From assembly GCA_947491985.1 (NCBI GenBank), contig CANLLR010000017.1, positions 1 to 57,843 of the forward strand: a stretch of DNA of 57,843 nucleotides, in the 5' to 3' direction. The notes below the pieces were generated by a model. That model saw only the letters and a list, made by a program, of their open reading frames with translations, searched no databases and was not told the origin of the DNA. How positions within the stretch are numbered: position 1 is the stretch's first letter; each line of letters starts with the position of its first letter. The stretch is from Flavobacteriaceae bacterium (GTDB taxonomy: Bacteria; Bacteroidota; Bacteroidia; Flavobacteriales; Flavobacteriaceae). Below are positions 8,077 to 17,290 of this stretch, piece by piece. The position numbers were made by a program, and so were the translations under genes.

Positions 8077-9009
8077 ATGATAGAAAAAACAAAACTGTAT
8101 TACTTATATCTCAAAAACAAATTCACGGTTAAAAAGCCCTGGGATATGATTATTATATTTGTTTTGAATGTCTTGTTAGCCATTCCTATCTTTTTAATTG
8201 CACACCAAAACTTAATCGATTTAAACTGGTATTTCCATATCGATCGTGTATTTTTATTTCTTTTTTTAATCGTAAGTATTCAGCTTATTCTTAGAGCTTT
8301 ACGTCGTCTTACTTTAATTTCTATTTTTCTATATCTTATCGTTTTGTTTGTCGGAACTGTTTTTGGAGGATACGGTTTTAGGAGTGTCTTTGAAGATTAC
8401 CGTTACATGCTGTATTCGATGTCAGAAGACCCAAATCCGCAAGACATTATCATTTCCAAACTGTTGCCTTTCCCCAACAAATCTAAAGTGTTAAGTGCTA
8501 TTGAATACGAAAACCCGAAGGTCCGCAACTTTGCTATCATGGCAACGACAAAACATTTTAAAGGCATAAAAGAATACAACGACTATTTTACCATTATTCA
8601 GTGTTTTGCCGTTTTTAAAGAAATCAATTCGCGGTGGAATTACGTAAGTGATCCCAAAGGAAAAGAATACATAGCCAAAGCAACAGAATCACTCCGTTAT
8701 TTATCAGGCGATTGCGATGATCACTCGATTCTAATGGCAGCTTGTATTCGGTCTATCGGAGGAACACCTCGCTTAATTCATACTGATGGACATATTTATC
8801 CCGAAATTTTAATCGGTTCTAAAAAAGATTTTGAGGCCATAAACTACTTGATAAAAAAAGAACTTTTCGTCAACGAAAGCAAAGGAAAAGTCATTTATTA
8901 TCACATTGATGAACGCGGTCAAATTTGGCTCAATTTAGATTACACAGCACATTATCCCGGTGGACCGTTCTTACGTGAAACTATTTTGGGTGCCTTGACC
9001 ATAAATTAA
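8077..9009 (+). CDS. Membrane-anchored transglutaminase-like protein
   Basis: This 310-residue protein has three hydrophobic segments (about residues 23-42, 54-72 and 80-98) followed by a soluble domain with a transglutaminase-like triad. The Cys is C213 in SGDCDDHS, the His is H239 in TDGHIYPE, and the Asp is D288 in WLNLDYT. The family includes peptide-bond cleaving and cross-linking enzymes as well as inactive forms; the triad here looks intact. The soluble part probably faces the periplasm, though topology is an inference. The neighbouring cytoplasmic binding-fold gene ends 20 bases upstream and may be in the same operon. Confidence 0.8.
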   Translation: MIEKTKLYYLYLKNKFTVKKPWDMIIIFVLNVLLAIPIFLIAHQNLIDLNWYFHIDRVFLFLFLIVSIQLILRALRRLTLISIFLYLIVLFVGTVFGGYGFRSVFEDYRYMLYSMSEDPNPQDIIISKLLPFPNKSKVLSAIEYENPKVRNFAIMATTKHFKGIKEYNDYFTIIQCFAVFKEINSRWNYVSDPKGKEYIAKATESLRYLSGDCDDHSILMAACIRSIGGTPRLIHTDGHIYPEILIGSKKDFEAINYLIKKELFVNESKGKVIYYHIDERGQIWLNLDYTAHYPGGPFLRETILGALTIN

Positions 9010-9077
9010 TTTACAAATAGTGCTTAAAAATGTACTCGCTTTTTAGTATATTAGCTTACTTTAAAAATGTAGTGTTT

Positions 9078-9644
9078 ATGAAAAAACTAATTTTTCTTTT
9101 GACACTTGTTCCCTTTACTATTGTGGGTCAAGAAACAAAACTAAAAGCAAAGAAAAATGAATTTCGATTTGATGTTTTATCTGTTGTAACCTCAGGAAAA
9201 TTCGGAGTGAGTTACGAGCGTTTTCTAGGTAATGATTTTTCGGTAGGATTGAACGCTACATTCTTAAATAGCAGCAGAACCAAGTCCGATTTTAATGAAA
9301 GCTCACGCAACAATTTACCCAAATACGAATTCAATCCGTATGTGCGTTACGCTCTTTCCAAAAGCAAAACAAGGTTTTATTTTGCCGAGATTTTTGCATC
9401 GACAAATGGTGGTGATTTTAAAGAGATTGTATTGAAAACCGATGCCAATAACAACAACTATTACACTACGGAAGTATCTAAATACTCTGACTTTGGACTC
9501 GGAGGTGGTTTGGGTTACAAAATGTACCTCAAAGAAGCGTGGGTCATCGAATTCATGGCAGGTTTTGGGTCCAATCTCACAAACCGTGATAAGAGTCCCG
9601 ATGTCATTGCACGAGTTGGATTAAATTTAGGCTACCGATTTTAA
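9078..9644 (+). CDS. Outer-membrane beta-barrel protein
   Basis: The ATG at 9078 begins a clear signal peptide (MKKLIFLLTLVPFTIVGQ), so I prefer it to the upstream in-frame ATG at 9030. The mature part of about 170 residues alternates polar and aromatic residues, with strand pairs ending in YERF, NPYVRYAL, RFYFAEIFA and a final VGLNLGYRF. A closing aromatic Phe is a hallmark of barrels inserted by BamA. Size fits an eight-strand OmpW/OmpX-like barrel. The function is unknown. The following lipoprotein gene begins 11 bases later, which suggests cotranscription. Confidence 0.78.
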   Translation: MKKLIFLLTLVPFTIVGQETKLKAKKNEFRFDVLSVVTSGKFGVSYERFLGNDFSVGLNATFLNSSRTKSDFNESSRNNLPKYEFNPYVRYALSKSKTRFYFAEIFASTNGGDFKEIVLKTDANNNNYYTTEVSKYSDFGLGGGLGYKMYLKEAWVIEFMAGFGSNLTNRDKSPDVIARVGLNLGYRF

Positions 9645-9655
9645 AACATCCAAAC

Positions 9656-10255
9656 ATGAAAAAAATAGTTTTCTTAGCAACATTTCTTATGGCTAACTTG
9701 TTTTTCACAAGTTGCGACACCAACGATAATACGTTTTACAATGATGTTTTTGTAACGTCACCCAATTTGGTTCGCATCGAAGCCTCATTAGCTGGCTACA
9801 ACGTAAATGATAAAATTTATGTGAATTGTTATATTGATAGATTACTCAATGTGCCGGGTCAAACCAATTTATTAGATGTCCGACAATCAACAGGATACGC
9901 CAATAATTTTAATTTTACCTACTTGTTAGAACGGCAAATAAACACGGACGAATGGGAAGTAGTCGATGTAAATCCGAGTGCCATAGATGTTACAGCGGGA
10001 AGGATTATAGGTGGAAATTTTTATTATGCAAGTGCCGCATTTTCACCTTCTAGTGATGGATACGAATTTAGAGCGGGAATTCCGTTGCTTGTTGCTGGAA
10101 ATTACCGAATTAGTTTCGGCTACAACAGTACATCGACACAAATTATCGAATTGCGTTCGGAAAGTATCAACAACAATATTTTTGTGAATATCATTTCTAA
10201 TGAAGGGAATAATTTATTAAACTCGGCAGGATATTACACGTTTACTGTTTTGTAG
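9656..10255 (+). CDS. Lipoprotein of unknown function, 199 aa
   Basis: The N-terminus MKKIVFLATFLMANLFFTSC is a lipoprotein signal with the acceptor Cys at residue 20 (FTSC), followed by Asp-Thr-Asn-Asp, as is common for exported Bacteroidota lipoproteins. The rest is beta-rich with many Asn, Tyr and Ser (NVNDKIYVNCYIDR, GNYRISFGYN) and no recognised domain. It lies 11 bases behind the beta-barrel gene, so the two envelope proteins may work together. No function is proposed. Confidence 0.75.
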   Translation: MKKIVFLATFLMANLFFTSCDTNDNTFYNDVFVTSPNLVRIEASLAGYNVNDKIYVNCYIDRLLNVPGQTNLLDVRQSTGYANNFNFTYLLERQINTDEWEVVDVNPSAIDVTAGRIIGGNFYYASAAFSPSSDGYEFRAGIPLLVAGNYRISFGYNSTSTQIIELRSESINNNIFVNIISNEGNNLLNSAGYYTFTVL

Positions 10256-10384
10256 TTTAACAAATAAGATGTTTAAAACAGTAATTATTACCTTATTTTA
10301 AACCATTAAGTGATTAAGATCGATTAAGAATTATAAAACTTAATTTGCTTAATTTTTTGATGGTTTAATTTTAATTAAGATAGA

Positions 10385-11050
10385 TTACCAATCAATTGGC
10401 CTTTTAGATTGGCCTTCCAAATATGCATTGGTTTGACTAAAATGTTTATTTCCAAACCATTTTTTATGTACGGAAGCAAACGAAGGATGTCCACTTTCTA
10501 AAACCAAATGTTTTTGTCTATCAATATGAAGTCCTTTTTTTTGTGCAAAACTTCCCCAAAGCAAAAAGACAATCCCTTCTTTTTCTTTAGATAATTTCTG
10601 AATTACAGCATCTGTAAAACGACCCCAATTGAGGTGTTTGTGACTGTTTGGACTGTCTTTTCTAACGGTCAACGAAGCATTCAATAGTAAAATTCCTTGC
10701 TTTGACCAACGCTCTAAATTGCCAGAAGTAGGCATAAAAATAGTATCCAAATCATCACTGACTTCTTTAAAAATGTTTCGTAAGGAAGGTGGGATTTTGA
10801 CGCCGTCATTTACAGAAAAACATAATCCATTGGCTTCACTTTCGCCGTGATAGGGATCTTGACCAATAATAACGACTTTCAAATCATCGGCATCAAACTG
10901 ATTAAAAGCGGAAAAAATTAATGTTGACGGCGGATAACAAATGTATTTTTGATATTCTTTAACAACCGAAACAAGCAATTGCTTGAAGTAGTCTTTTTCA
11001 AACTCTTCACCAAGATAGTGATGCCAAGAAGGACGAATACTAATATTCAT
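10385..11050 (-). CDS. ung: Uracil-DNA glycosylase (family 1)
   Basis: The enzyme removes uracil from DNA to start base-excision repair. All family-1 motifs are seen in 221 residues: the water-activating motif GQDPYHG with D65, the following EANGLCFSV for uracil binding, LLLNASLTV, and the DNA-intercalating loop starting GHPS with H188. The length matches bacterial Ung. It converges with the lipoprotein gene and diverges from mutS2, so two DNA-maintenance genes share an upstream region. Confidence 0.96.
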   Translation of the reverse strand: MNISIRPSWHHYLGEEFEKDYFKQLLVSVVKEYQKYICYPPSTLIFSAFNQFDADDLKVVIIGQDPYHGESEANGLCFSVNDGVKIPPSLRNIFKEVSDDLDTIFMPTSGNLERWSKQGILLLNASLTVRKDSPNSHKHLNWGRFTDAVIQKLSKEKEGIVFLLWGSFAQKKGLHIDRQKHLVLESGHPSFASVHKKWFGNKHFSQTNAYLEGQSKRPIDW

Positions 11051-11126
11051 GGGAATTACTTACACTACAAAGATACACAGAGGACTATTAAATTAACAAA
11101 ATATTTTTTTTAAATCAAAAATAAAA

Positions 11127-11168
11127 ACTCTGTGAAACTCTGTGAAAATCGCTGTGAAACTCTGTGCA
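11127..11168. repeat. Short direct repeats of ACTCTGTGAA in the ung-mutS2 spacer
   Basis: The word ACTCTGTGAA occurs at 11127 and 11137, then a variant GCTGTGAA at 11151 and ACTCTGTGCA at 11159. It fills the space just upstream of the mutS2 -7 box. It could be a regulatory site or simply slippage-born spacer sequence. Confidence 0.55.
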
Positions 11169-11176
11169 ATAATCCT

Positions 11177-11184
11177 TATTTTTG
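11177..11184 (+). promoter_or_regulatory. Probable -7 box of the mutS2 promoter
   Basis: TATTTTTG fits TAnnTTTG and lies 25 bases before the ATG at 11209. The -33 region is occupied by the CTGTG repeats and shows no clean TTTG. If the box is used, an upstream in-frame start at 11182 would be excluded, which supports ATG 11209. Confidence 0.5.
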
Positions 11185-11208
11185 CAACAGCAATACCCAA
11201 AAACTAAA

Positions 11209-13380
11209 ATGATTTCAATTACCGATAAAACGCTTCAAGATTTAGAGTTTCGTATCATTTTGCAAACCATTTCAGACAAATGCAATACTGAAATCGGTAA
11301 ACAAAAAGCACTAGAAATTATTCCGTTTAAAGACGCTACTTCTCTGATGCATAATTTATTGCAAACCTCTGAATATGTTGCGTCGTTTTCGAATAATAAT
11401 GCTATTCCCAATCACGGATTTGACAACTTGTCGCACGATCTAAAGTTATTGGCCATTGAAGATAGTTTTTTGGAAGTAGGCAGTTTTAAAAAAATAGCGA
11501 CGCTTTCTGAAACTGTAAATACTTTGCTGGTTTTCTTGAAGAAATTCAATGACTACTATCCCAAATTGAACGAGAGTGCCTCACAAGTAGAATATACCAA
11601 ATACATCATTCAGAAAATTGAAGATGTTGTAGATAAATATGGTGAAATTAGAGACAATGCCTCACCCGATTTAGTGCAAATTCGCCGGGATATGAATGCC
11701 GTTCGAGGAAAAGTCAATCAGAGTTTTGGTATCGCATTAACACAATACAATACGCTAGGCTATTTGGATGAAATTAAAGAAAGTTTTGTCGAAAACCGTC
11801 GTGTTCTTGCTGTTTTGGCCATGTACCGTCGAAAAGTAAAAGGCTCTATTTTGGGAAGTTCAAAAACTGGAAGCATCGCTTTTGTTGAACCTGAAGCTAC
11901 TTTGCAGTATTCGCGAGAGTTGGCGAATTTAGAATACGAAGAACGCGAAGAAATTACACGAATTTTAAAGCAATTATCCAATGCCATTCGGCCGTATTTG
12001 GATTTATTAAAACAATACCAAGATTTTTTAAGTGATATCGATGTCATTGCAGCAAAGGCAAAATACGCCAATAAAATCAACGGTGTTTTGCCAAAAATTA
12101 CCCAAGAAAAGCGATTGTATTTTAGAGATGCCTTCCATCCTATTTTGTATTTGAACAACACTGTCAAACAAGAAAAAACATTTCCACAAACTATTGAACT
12201 CGATAACAAAAGTCGGATTATTGTGATATCCGGACCTAATGCTGGGGGAAAAACTATTTCTCTAAAAACCGTTGGATTGTTACAATTGATGCTCCAAAGT
12301 GGGATGTTAATTCCGGTTCACGAGCGCAGCGAAACCTTTTTATTTGATCGCATTTTAACTGATATTGGCGATAATCAATCGATTGAAAATCATTTAAGTA
12401 CGTATAGTTATCGCTTGAAGAACATGAATTATTTCTTGAAGAAGTGTAACGCAAAAACCTTATTTCTCATAGATGAATTCGGAACGGGATCTGATCCTGA
12501 ATTGGGTGGCGCTTTAGCCGAAACCTTTTTGGAAGAATTTTATCATCGTGAAGCCTTCGGAATAATCACTACGCATTATTCCAATTTAAAAATTTTAGCC
12601 AACGAATTACCTTTTGCATCCAATGCGAACATGTTGTTTGATGAAAAATCGTTAGAACCTATGTACAAGTTGGTTTTGGGTCAAGCTGGAAGTTCGTTTA
12701 CGTTTGAAGTGGCACAGAAAAACGGAATTCCTTACGGTTTAATCAACCGAGCAAAAAAGAAAATTGAAGGAGGAAAAGTGCGTTTTGACAAAACTATTGC
12801 AACCATGCAAAAAGAACGTTCGAAGATGGAAAAAACGTCTTTAAACTTAAAAGAAGAAGAATCAAAAGCGCGAGAAGAAAGCAAAAAAATGGAAACCATC
12901 AATGCTAAAATTCAAGACAAATTAGAGAAGTATCAGGAATTGTATGATGCCAATCAGCGATTGATATACATTGGTCAGAAACTCGATGATATTTCCGAAA
13001 AGTACTTCAACAACAAAGACAAAAAAGTATTGATTGGTGAGATTTTGAAAATAGTCGAAATAGAAAATTCGAAACGAAAGAAAGCAACAGCGAAAGAAAT
13101 GAAAGAGAAAGAAGTTGTTAAAAAAGAAATCATCAAAGAAGTGACGGTTAAAGTCGACGAAATCCGCCAAGTTAAAAAAGAAAAGAAAATTAAAGCGGCT
13201 TTAAAACCCGAAGCTCCGAAAATGGTTTTGAAATTGGGCGATAAAGTCCGAATGTTTGATGGAAAAGCAGTCGGAACACTCGAAAAAATAGAGAAAAACA
13301 AAGCCATTGTAAACTATGGTGTTTTCTTATCAACAGTGAGTATAGAAGCGCTGGAATTTGTTGAACGTCCAAAAAAGTAA
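11209..13380 (+). CDS. mutS2: MutS2-type DNA mismatch-binding ATPase, without Smr domain
   Basis: MutS2 proteins bind branched DNA or stalled ribosomes. With the start at 11209 the protein has 723 residues. The core and clamp helices span about 1-320, the ATPase has a Walker A GPNAGGKT at 342-349 and a Walker B FLIDEFGTGSDP, then a long Lys/Glu coiled coil (about 520-670). The C-terminus ends with a KOW-like LGDKVRMFDGKAVGTLEKI segment. The usual C-terminal Smr nuclease domain is absent, as I recall for Flavobacteria in general. The upstream frame (from 11182) adds nine residues that lie over the promoter, so I reject it. Confidence 0.92.
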   Translation: MISITDKTLQDLEFRIILQTISDKCNTEIGKQKALEIIPFKDATSLMHNLLQTSEYVASFSNNNAIPNHGFDNLSHDLKLLAIEDSFLEVGSFKKIATLSETVNTLLVFLKKFNDYYPKLNESASQVEYTKYIIQKIEDVVDKYGEIRDNASPDLVQIRRDMNAVRGKVNQSFGIALTQYNTLGYLDEIKESFVENRRVLAVLAMYRRKVKGSILGSSKTGSIAFVEPEATLQYSRELANLEYEEREEITRILKQLSNAIRPYLDLLKQYQDFLSDIDVIAAKAKYANKINGVLPKITQEKRLYFRDAFHPILYLNNTVKQEKTFPQTIELDNKSRIIVISGPNAGGKTISLKTVGLLQLMLQSGMLIPVHERSETFLFDRILTDIGDNQSIENHLSTYSYRLKNMNYFLKKCNAKTLFLIDEFGTGSDPELGGALAETFLEEFYHREAFGIITTHYSNLKILANELPFASNANMLFDEKSLEPMYKLVLGQAGSSFTFEVAQKNGIPYGLINRAKKKIEGGKVRFDKTIATMQKERSKMEKTSLNLKEEESKAREESKKMETINAKIQDKLEKYQELYDANQRLIYIGQKLDDISEKYFNNKDKKVLIGEILKIVEIENSKRKKATAKEMKEKEVVKKEIIKEVTVKVDEIRQVKKEKKIKAALKPEAPKMVLKLGDKVRMFDGKAVGTLEKIEKNKAIVNYGVFLSTVSIEALEFVERPKK

Positions 13381-13386
13381 TTTGGT

Positions 13387-13417
13387 CACAGATTTTTAAA
13401 ATCCTTTTAAATCTGTG
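13387..13417. repeat. Hairpin downstream of mutS2
   Basis: CACAGATTT (13387-13395) is inverted as AAATCTGTG (13409-13417), and inner TTAAAA/TTTTAA bases extend the stem. There is no strong T tract, so it may be a weak terminator or processing hairpin between mutS2 and the DCC gene. Confidence 0.5.
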
Positions 13418-13433
13418 GTTAAAAATAAAAAAA

Positions 13434-13853
13434 ATGGAAATGGAAAATCTCCCTATTGACAAAAAAATAATCCTTTTCGATGGCGTATGCAATTTGTGCG
13501 ATGCCTCGGTGCAATACATCATCAAGCACGACAAAAAAGACGTGTTTCGATTTGTCGCCTTGCAATCAAATTTGGGAGAAAAAATCACTAAATATATTGG
13601 TATTGATTGTTCCAAAACCGATAGTGTCGTTTTGTATGAACCTAAAATCGCCTATTACACTAAATTCGAAGCGACTTTAAAAATTGCTCACGAACTCGGC
13701 GGATGGATTTCGTTTCTACGTCTTTTTAGCATTTTTCCGAAAGCATTTCAGAATTGGGGTTACGATTTTGTAGCCAAAAACAGATACAAATGGTATGGTA
13801 AAAAAGAAAGCTGTATGATGCCTACTCCCGAAATTAGTGCGAAGTTTTTATGA
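13434..13853 (+). CDS. DCC-family thiol-disulfide oxidoreductase-like protein (DUF393)
   Basis: This 139-residue protein has the family signature FDGVCNLCDASVQYI near residue 16, where Asp and the Cys-x-x-Cys pair give the DCC name, followed by FVALQS and a second half ending in NRYKWYG, which is usual for the family. The fold is thioredoxin-like and members are believed to do thiol-disulfide chemistry, but no partner is known. A second ATG six bases downstream (13440) could be the start. It is separated from mutS2 by 53 bases. Confidence 0.85.
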   Translation: MEMENLPIDKKIILFDGVCNLCDASVQYIIKHDKKDVFRFVALQSNLGEKITKYIGIDCSKTDSVVLYEPKIAYYTKFEATLKIAHELGGWISFLRLFSIFPKAFQNWGYDFVAKNRYKWYGKKESCMMPTPEISAKFL

Positions 13854-13952
13854 TTTTGTAACCAATTAATTAATTCAAATTAATTCATAATTAACTTCGC
13901 TCCGTTCCCCTTTGGCTGGGGTCACAATTCACAATTTATAATTCACCATTAA

Positions 13953-15215
13953 TTACTCCTTCTCCCATTTTCCTACTACCGATGTAGCAATCGCGTTTCC
14001 TAATACGTTAGTACCGCTTCGGAACATATCACAAAAATGGTCAATTGGTAATATTAACGCGATACCTTCAACCGGAATATTAAACATACCACAAGTAGCA
14101 GCGACTACAACCAAACTAGCTCTCGGAACACCTGCAATTCCTTTACTTGTAAGCATTAAAACCAAAAGCATTGTCATTTGGGTTGGTGTATCGAGTTCAA
14201 CTCCATAGACCTGCGCAATGAAAATACTGGCAAACGTCATGTACATCATGCTTCCATCCAGATTAAAGGAATACCCGAGCGGTAACATGAAGGAAACAAT
14301 TTTATCTTTCACACCAAAACGCTCCAATTCTTCTGTCAATTTTGGAAAAACAGCTTCGCTACTTGTGGTTCCGAAGGCAATTACTATTGGACCTGTGATT
14401 CGTTTTAACAATGTAGCCATTCGACCACGTAAGAAAATAAATCCGATAGCCAATAAAAATACCCAAAGTGACAGAATTCCGACCATGAACGAACTAAAGA
14501 ATTTGGCGTAGGTAAACAATAAATCGTTAACATCTTTGATTGCAAAAACACCCGCTATGGCTCCGAATACCCCAACTGGAGCGAACTTCATAACATAATT
14601 CACCATTTTTAAAATGATGTGTGACGTTTTGTCTAAAGCGTTTACAACTGGTTTTGCATTATCACCAATTGATGCTGCGGCAAGACCAAAAAAGATGGAG
14701 AAAATTACGATTTGTAAAATTTCATTGGTTGCCATCGCTTCAACGATACTTTTCGGAATGATATGTTCAACAAAATTTTGAAAAGAAAATACTTTCGTTT
14801 TATCAGTTACTTCTGAAGCTGTAGATAAATCGACCGTTCCTAAGTCTAAACCAATTCCGGGTTGCAAGGTATTCACCCAAAACATTCCGATTAATAACGA
14901 AATAAACGAGGCAGAAAAAAACCACAGCATGGCCTTTCCTCCTATTCGACCCACCGATTTGATGTCGCCCAATTTGGCAATTCCGACTACCAATGTAGTA
15001 AACACTAAAGGCGAGATAATCATTTGCACTAAACGAATGAATATGGTAGCCAACATTTTTATTTTATCGCTAAACCCTTTGGCATCGTCTTCATTGAGGT
15101 TGTTGTGAATATAAATTCCCAATAAAGCGCCGGCAATCATTGCCACAAGGATTTGCACAGTTAGGTTGCTGAAGAAGGATTTTTTTTGGTCTTGGTGGTT
15201 TTCTGGTTTGGTCAT
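13953..15215 (-). CDS. Dicarboxylate/amino acid:cation symporter (DAACS family)
   Basis: The protein moves C4-dicarboxylates or glutamate/aspartate into the cell with Na+ or H+. Its 420 residues show multiple membrane helices and the family motifs: FFSASFISLLIGM early, the re-entrant hairpin with the Ser-rich segment AFGTTSSEAVFP, the NLDGSMMYMTF helix, and VPRASLVV with a closing DHFCDMFRSGTNVLGNA. The Asp and Asn-rich final helix binds substrate. Substrate choice between malate/succinate and glutamate cannot be settled. The gene converges with the DCC gene and stands alone. Confidence 0.93.
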   Translation of the reverse strand: MTKPENHQDQKKSFFSNLTVQILVAMIAGALLGIYIHNNLNEDDAKGFSDKIKMLATIFIRLVQMIISPLVFTTLVVGIAKLGDIKSVGRIGGKAMLWFFSASFISLLIGMFWVNTLQPGIGLDLGTVDLSTASEVTDKTKVFSFQNFVEHIIPKSIVEAMATNEILQIVIFSIFFGLAAASIGDNAKPVVNALDKTSHIILKMVNYVMKFAPVGVFGAIAGVFAIKDVNDLLFTYAKFFSSFMVGILSLWVFLLAIGFIFLRGRMATLLKRITGPIVIAFGTTSSEAVFPKLTEELERFGVKDKIVSFMLPLGYSFNLDGSMMYMTFASIFIAQVYGVELDTPTQMTMLLVLMLTSKGIAGVPRASLVVVAATCGMFNIPVEGIALILPIDHFCDMFRSGTNVLGNAIATSVVGKWEKE

Positions 15216-15231
15216 GTTTTTATTTATTGGA

Positions 15232-15290
15232 CGCGGACCTGCCGGCAGGCAGGTAACTCGGATTAAACGGATAGTCGCGGATTTTTTTTT
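15232..15290. repeat. CGGAT-word spacer with a CCTGCCGGCAGG palindrome
   Basis: This stretch is built from GCGGA/CGGAT words (ACGCGGAC, CTCGGATT, AACGGATAG, TCGCGGATT) and is broken by a CCTGCCGGCAGGCAGG palindrome at about 15237-15252. The same CTGCCGACAGGCAGG palindrome, slightly changed, appears inside the third copy of the dispersed repeat at about 54463-54478. It ends in a T run. It looks like part of the same repeat system rather than a promoter. Confidence 0.55.
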
Positions 15291-15318
15291 TAATGTTTTT
15301 GTTGTTTGTACTGATTTT

Positions 15319-15455
15319 TAGCCCCGATTACCTCAAAAGGCTTATTTTATATTTTGTTATCGGTCAGTTCGCTTCGCTCGTGTGCAGTGAAAATCCTTTT
15401 TTATGCGCTTCTTTAACGTATTAAATAGATTGGAACGGATAGCGGGATTAGCTTC
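15319..15455. repeat. Dispersed hairpin repeat, copy 2
   Basis: The element opens with TAGCCCCGATTA and ends with ATAGCGGGATTAGCTTC, matching the ends of the copy at 4072-4180. The interior AGTTCGCTTCGCTCG hairpin and the segment GCAGTGAAAATCCTTTTTT correspond to positions inside the first and third copies. Its closing end touches the TAG stop codon of the chorismate synthase gene at 15455-15457. Confidence 0.75.
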
Positions 15456-16525
15456 TAATTATTTGGATTATATGTTTTATTTATCAGATAAAAATCGGCC
15501 AACACCAACGCAGCCATAGCTTCGACGATGGGAACCGCTCTTGGAACCACACACGGATCGTGGCGCCCTTTGCCTTGTTGTTCGATAAGAATATGTTCGT
15601 TTGTGAGTACTTCTTGTTTTTGAATTAAAGTCGCGACTGGTTTGAAAGCTACGCGAAAATAAATGTCCATTCCGTTGGAAATACCACCTTGAATTCCGCC
15701 CGATAAGTTCGATTGTGTCGTCCCATCTTCATTGTACAAATCGTTGTGTTCACTGCCTTTCATGCGCGCGCCACAAAAACCGCTTCCAAACTCAAAGCCT
15801 TTGACGGCGTTGATAGACAACATGGCCTTACCGAGTTCGGCGTGCAATTTATCGAAAACAGGCTCGCCCAATCCGATGGGTACATTTTGCAAAACACAAG
15901 TAATGGTACCGCCAACAGTATCACCTTCTTTGCGAATTTCTTTGATGTACTGCTCCATTTTTTCTGCAGTTGCTGCGTCGGGACAGCGAACGTCGTTGGT
16001 TTCTGTTAATTTGAAATCCAATTCTTGGTAAGGTTTGTCGATAAATATATCTCCGACAGACGATACAAAAGCATTGATTTTTATATCCTTTAAAAGTTGT
16101 TTTGCAATAGCTCCACCCACAACGCGACAAGCGGTTTCACGTGCTGAGCTTCGACCACCACCGCGATAATCACGAATACCGTATTTTTTTTCGTAGACAT
16201 AATCGGCATGACTTGGTCGGTACGAATCTTGGATGTGCGAGTAATCGTCTGATTTTTGATTGGTATTTGGAATGATAAATCCGATAGGTGTTCCTGTGGT
16301 TTTACCCTCGAAGATACCAGAAAGGAATTGCACTTCGTCTTCTTCTTTTCGTTGGGTAACAATAGTTGATTGTCCGGGTTTACGGCGTTGCATTTCGTTT
16401 TGAATGGCTGGAAGGTCGAGTGTAATTCCGGGTGGACAACCGTCGATTATGCCACCTAAAGCTTCACCGTGCGACTCGCCAAAAGTGATGAGTTTAAAAA
16501 GAGTTCCGTAACTGTTGCCCGCCAT
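15455..16525 (-). CDS. aroC: Chorismate synthase
   Basis: The enzyme makes chorismate from 5-enolpyruvylshikimate-3-phosphate in the final step of the shikimate pathway, using reduced FMN. It is 356 residues, a normal length. The N-terminus carries the signature [18 protein letters not shown] with the catalytic His near residue 17, then [14 protein letters not shown] and the [19 protein letters not shown] flavin/phosphate segment, and late [18 protein letters not shown] second shikimate gene, aroB, lies at 30972 but not in the same operon. The stop codon overlaps the end of the repeat at 15319-15455. Confidence 0.97.
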   Translation of the reverse strand: MAGNSYGTLFKLITFGESHGEALGGIIDGCPPGITLDLPAIQNEMQRRKPGQSTIVTQRKEEDEVQFLSGIFEGKTTGTPIGFIIPNTNQKSDDYSHIQDSYRPSHADYVYEKKYGIRDYRGGGRSSARETACRVVGGAIAKQLLKDIKINAFVSSVGDIFIDKPYQELDFKLTETNDVRCPDAATAEKMEQYIKEIRKEGDTVGGTITCVLQNVPIGLGEPVFDKLHAELGKAMLSINAVKGFEFGSGFCGARMKGSEHNDLYNEDGTTQSNLSGGIQGGISNGMDIYFRVAFKPVATLIQKQEVLTNEHILIEQQGKGRHDPCVVPRAVPIVEAMAALVLADFYLINKTYNPNN

Positions 16526-16572
16526 TGATTGTTATTTTTGTTGCATCCGTTGTGTCATTTGACCTCGGGTAA

Positions 16573-16580
16573 CAAATATA
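16573..16580 (-). promoter_or_regulatory. Probable -7 box for aroC
   Basis: Read on the minus strand the bases are TATATTTG, a full match to TAnnTTTG, 48 bases upstream of the aroC ATG at 16525. No clear -33 TTTG is found at the right spacing. Confidence 0.5.
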
Positions 16581-16741
16581 AGGTTTTCAACAAAATGGTA
16601 GTGGGTATTGGTTAAAAAATTTCAATCCATAAAACACATTTGCATTCCCAAAGGAGAAATTATATAAACATCTATAATTATTATATAAAAACTAGCGTTA
16701 GTAATAGTGTGACATTTGTCAAAACTAAAAATGATAAAATA

Positions 16742-17257
16742 ATGAAAAAAGTAATCTTGAGTATTTGTCTGTTACTTGGAGTAACAGTGAGTGTTGAAGC
16801 ACAAGAAGTGGTTTCAAAAAATGCAATTGGTTTGCGATTGGGAGATAACGATGGTTTTGGTGGTGAAGTTTCTTACCAAAGAAAAATTTTTACTAACAAC
16901 CGTTTGGAGTTTGATTTGGGATGGAGGAACAGTAACAATGTTGATGCTGTTAAATTAGCCGGATTGTATCAATGGTACTGGAATATCGATAGAGGATTTT
17001 ACTGGTATGCTGGTGTTGGTGCTGGTGTTGGCTCATGGCGTTATGATTACAACAGAAATGACAACAATCCGAATAATGATTTTAACGATAACGGTGCTAT
17101 TTTATTCGCTGCAGGCGATATTGGAATTGAGTATAATTTTAAAATTCCGATACAAATCGCTTTAGATTTTAGACCAGAAATTTATTTCAACTCTGATGAT
17201 TACAGAGAAGAAAATTTTGGTCCCGATGTCGCTTTAAGCGTTCGATATAAATTTTAA
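16742..17257 (+). CDS. Outer-membrane beta-barrel protein
   Basis: ATG 16742 begins a standard signal peptide (MKKVILSICLLLGVTVSVEAQ) with likely cleavage after EAQ; I prefer it to the longer frame from 16640, whose extra 34 residues are polar and unlike a signal. The mature 150 residues are strand-rich with many aromatic and Asn residues (WRNSNNVDAVKLAG, YWYAGVGAGVG, NFKIPIQIALDF) and end in LSVRYKF, a barrel-type closing Phe. It resembles small OmpA/OmpX-like barrels. Function is unknown. A terminator follows at once, so it is a single-gene unit. Confidence 0.8.
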   Translation: MKKVILSICLLLGVTVSVEAQEVVSKNAIGLRLGDNDGFGGEVSYQRKIFTNNRLEFDLGWRNSNNVDAVKLAGLYQWYWNIDRGFYWYAGVGAGVGSWRYDYNRNDNNPNNDFNDNGAILFAAGDIGIEYNFKIPIQIALDFRPEIYFNSDDYREENFGPDVALSVRYKF

Positions 17258-17259
17258 TA

Positions 17260-17290
17260 AAAAAAGGCTCTAAATTAGGAGCCTTTTTTT
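17260..17290. terminator. Bidirectional terminator between converging genes
   Basis: AAAAAGGCTC is paired with GAGCCTTTTT across a loop of about 8 bases, with A and T tracts on both sides, so it can work for the barrel gene (plus) and for the PrcB-like gene (minus), whose stop lies inside it. Confidence 0.85.

Noticed and set aside
12975..13307. Minus-strand frame rich in Ser, Phe and Thr within mutS2
   Set aside because: It is the complement of the Lys/Glu-rich coiled coil of MutS2, a usual source of false hydrophobic frames.
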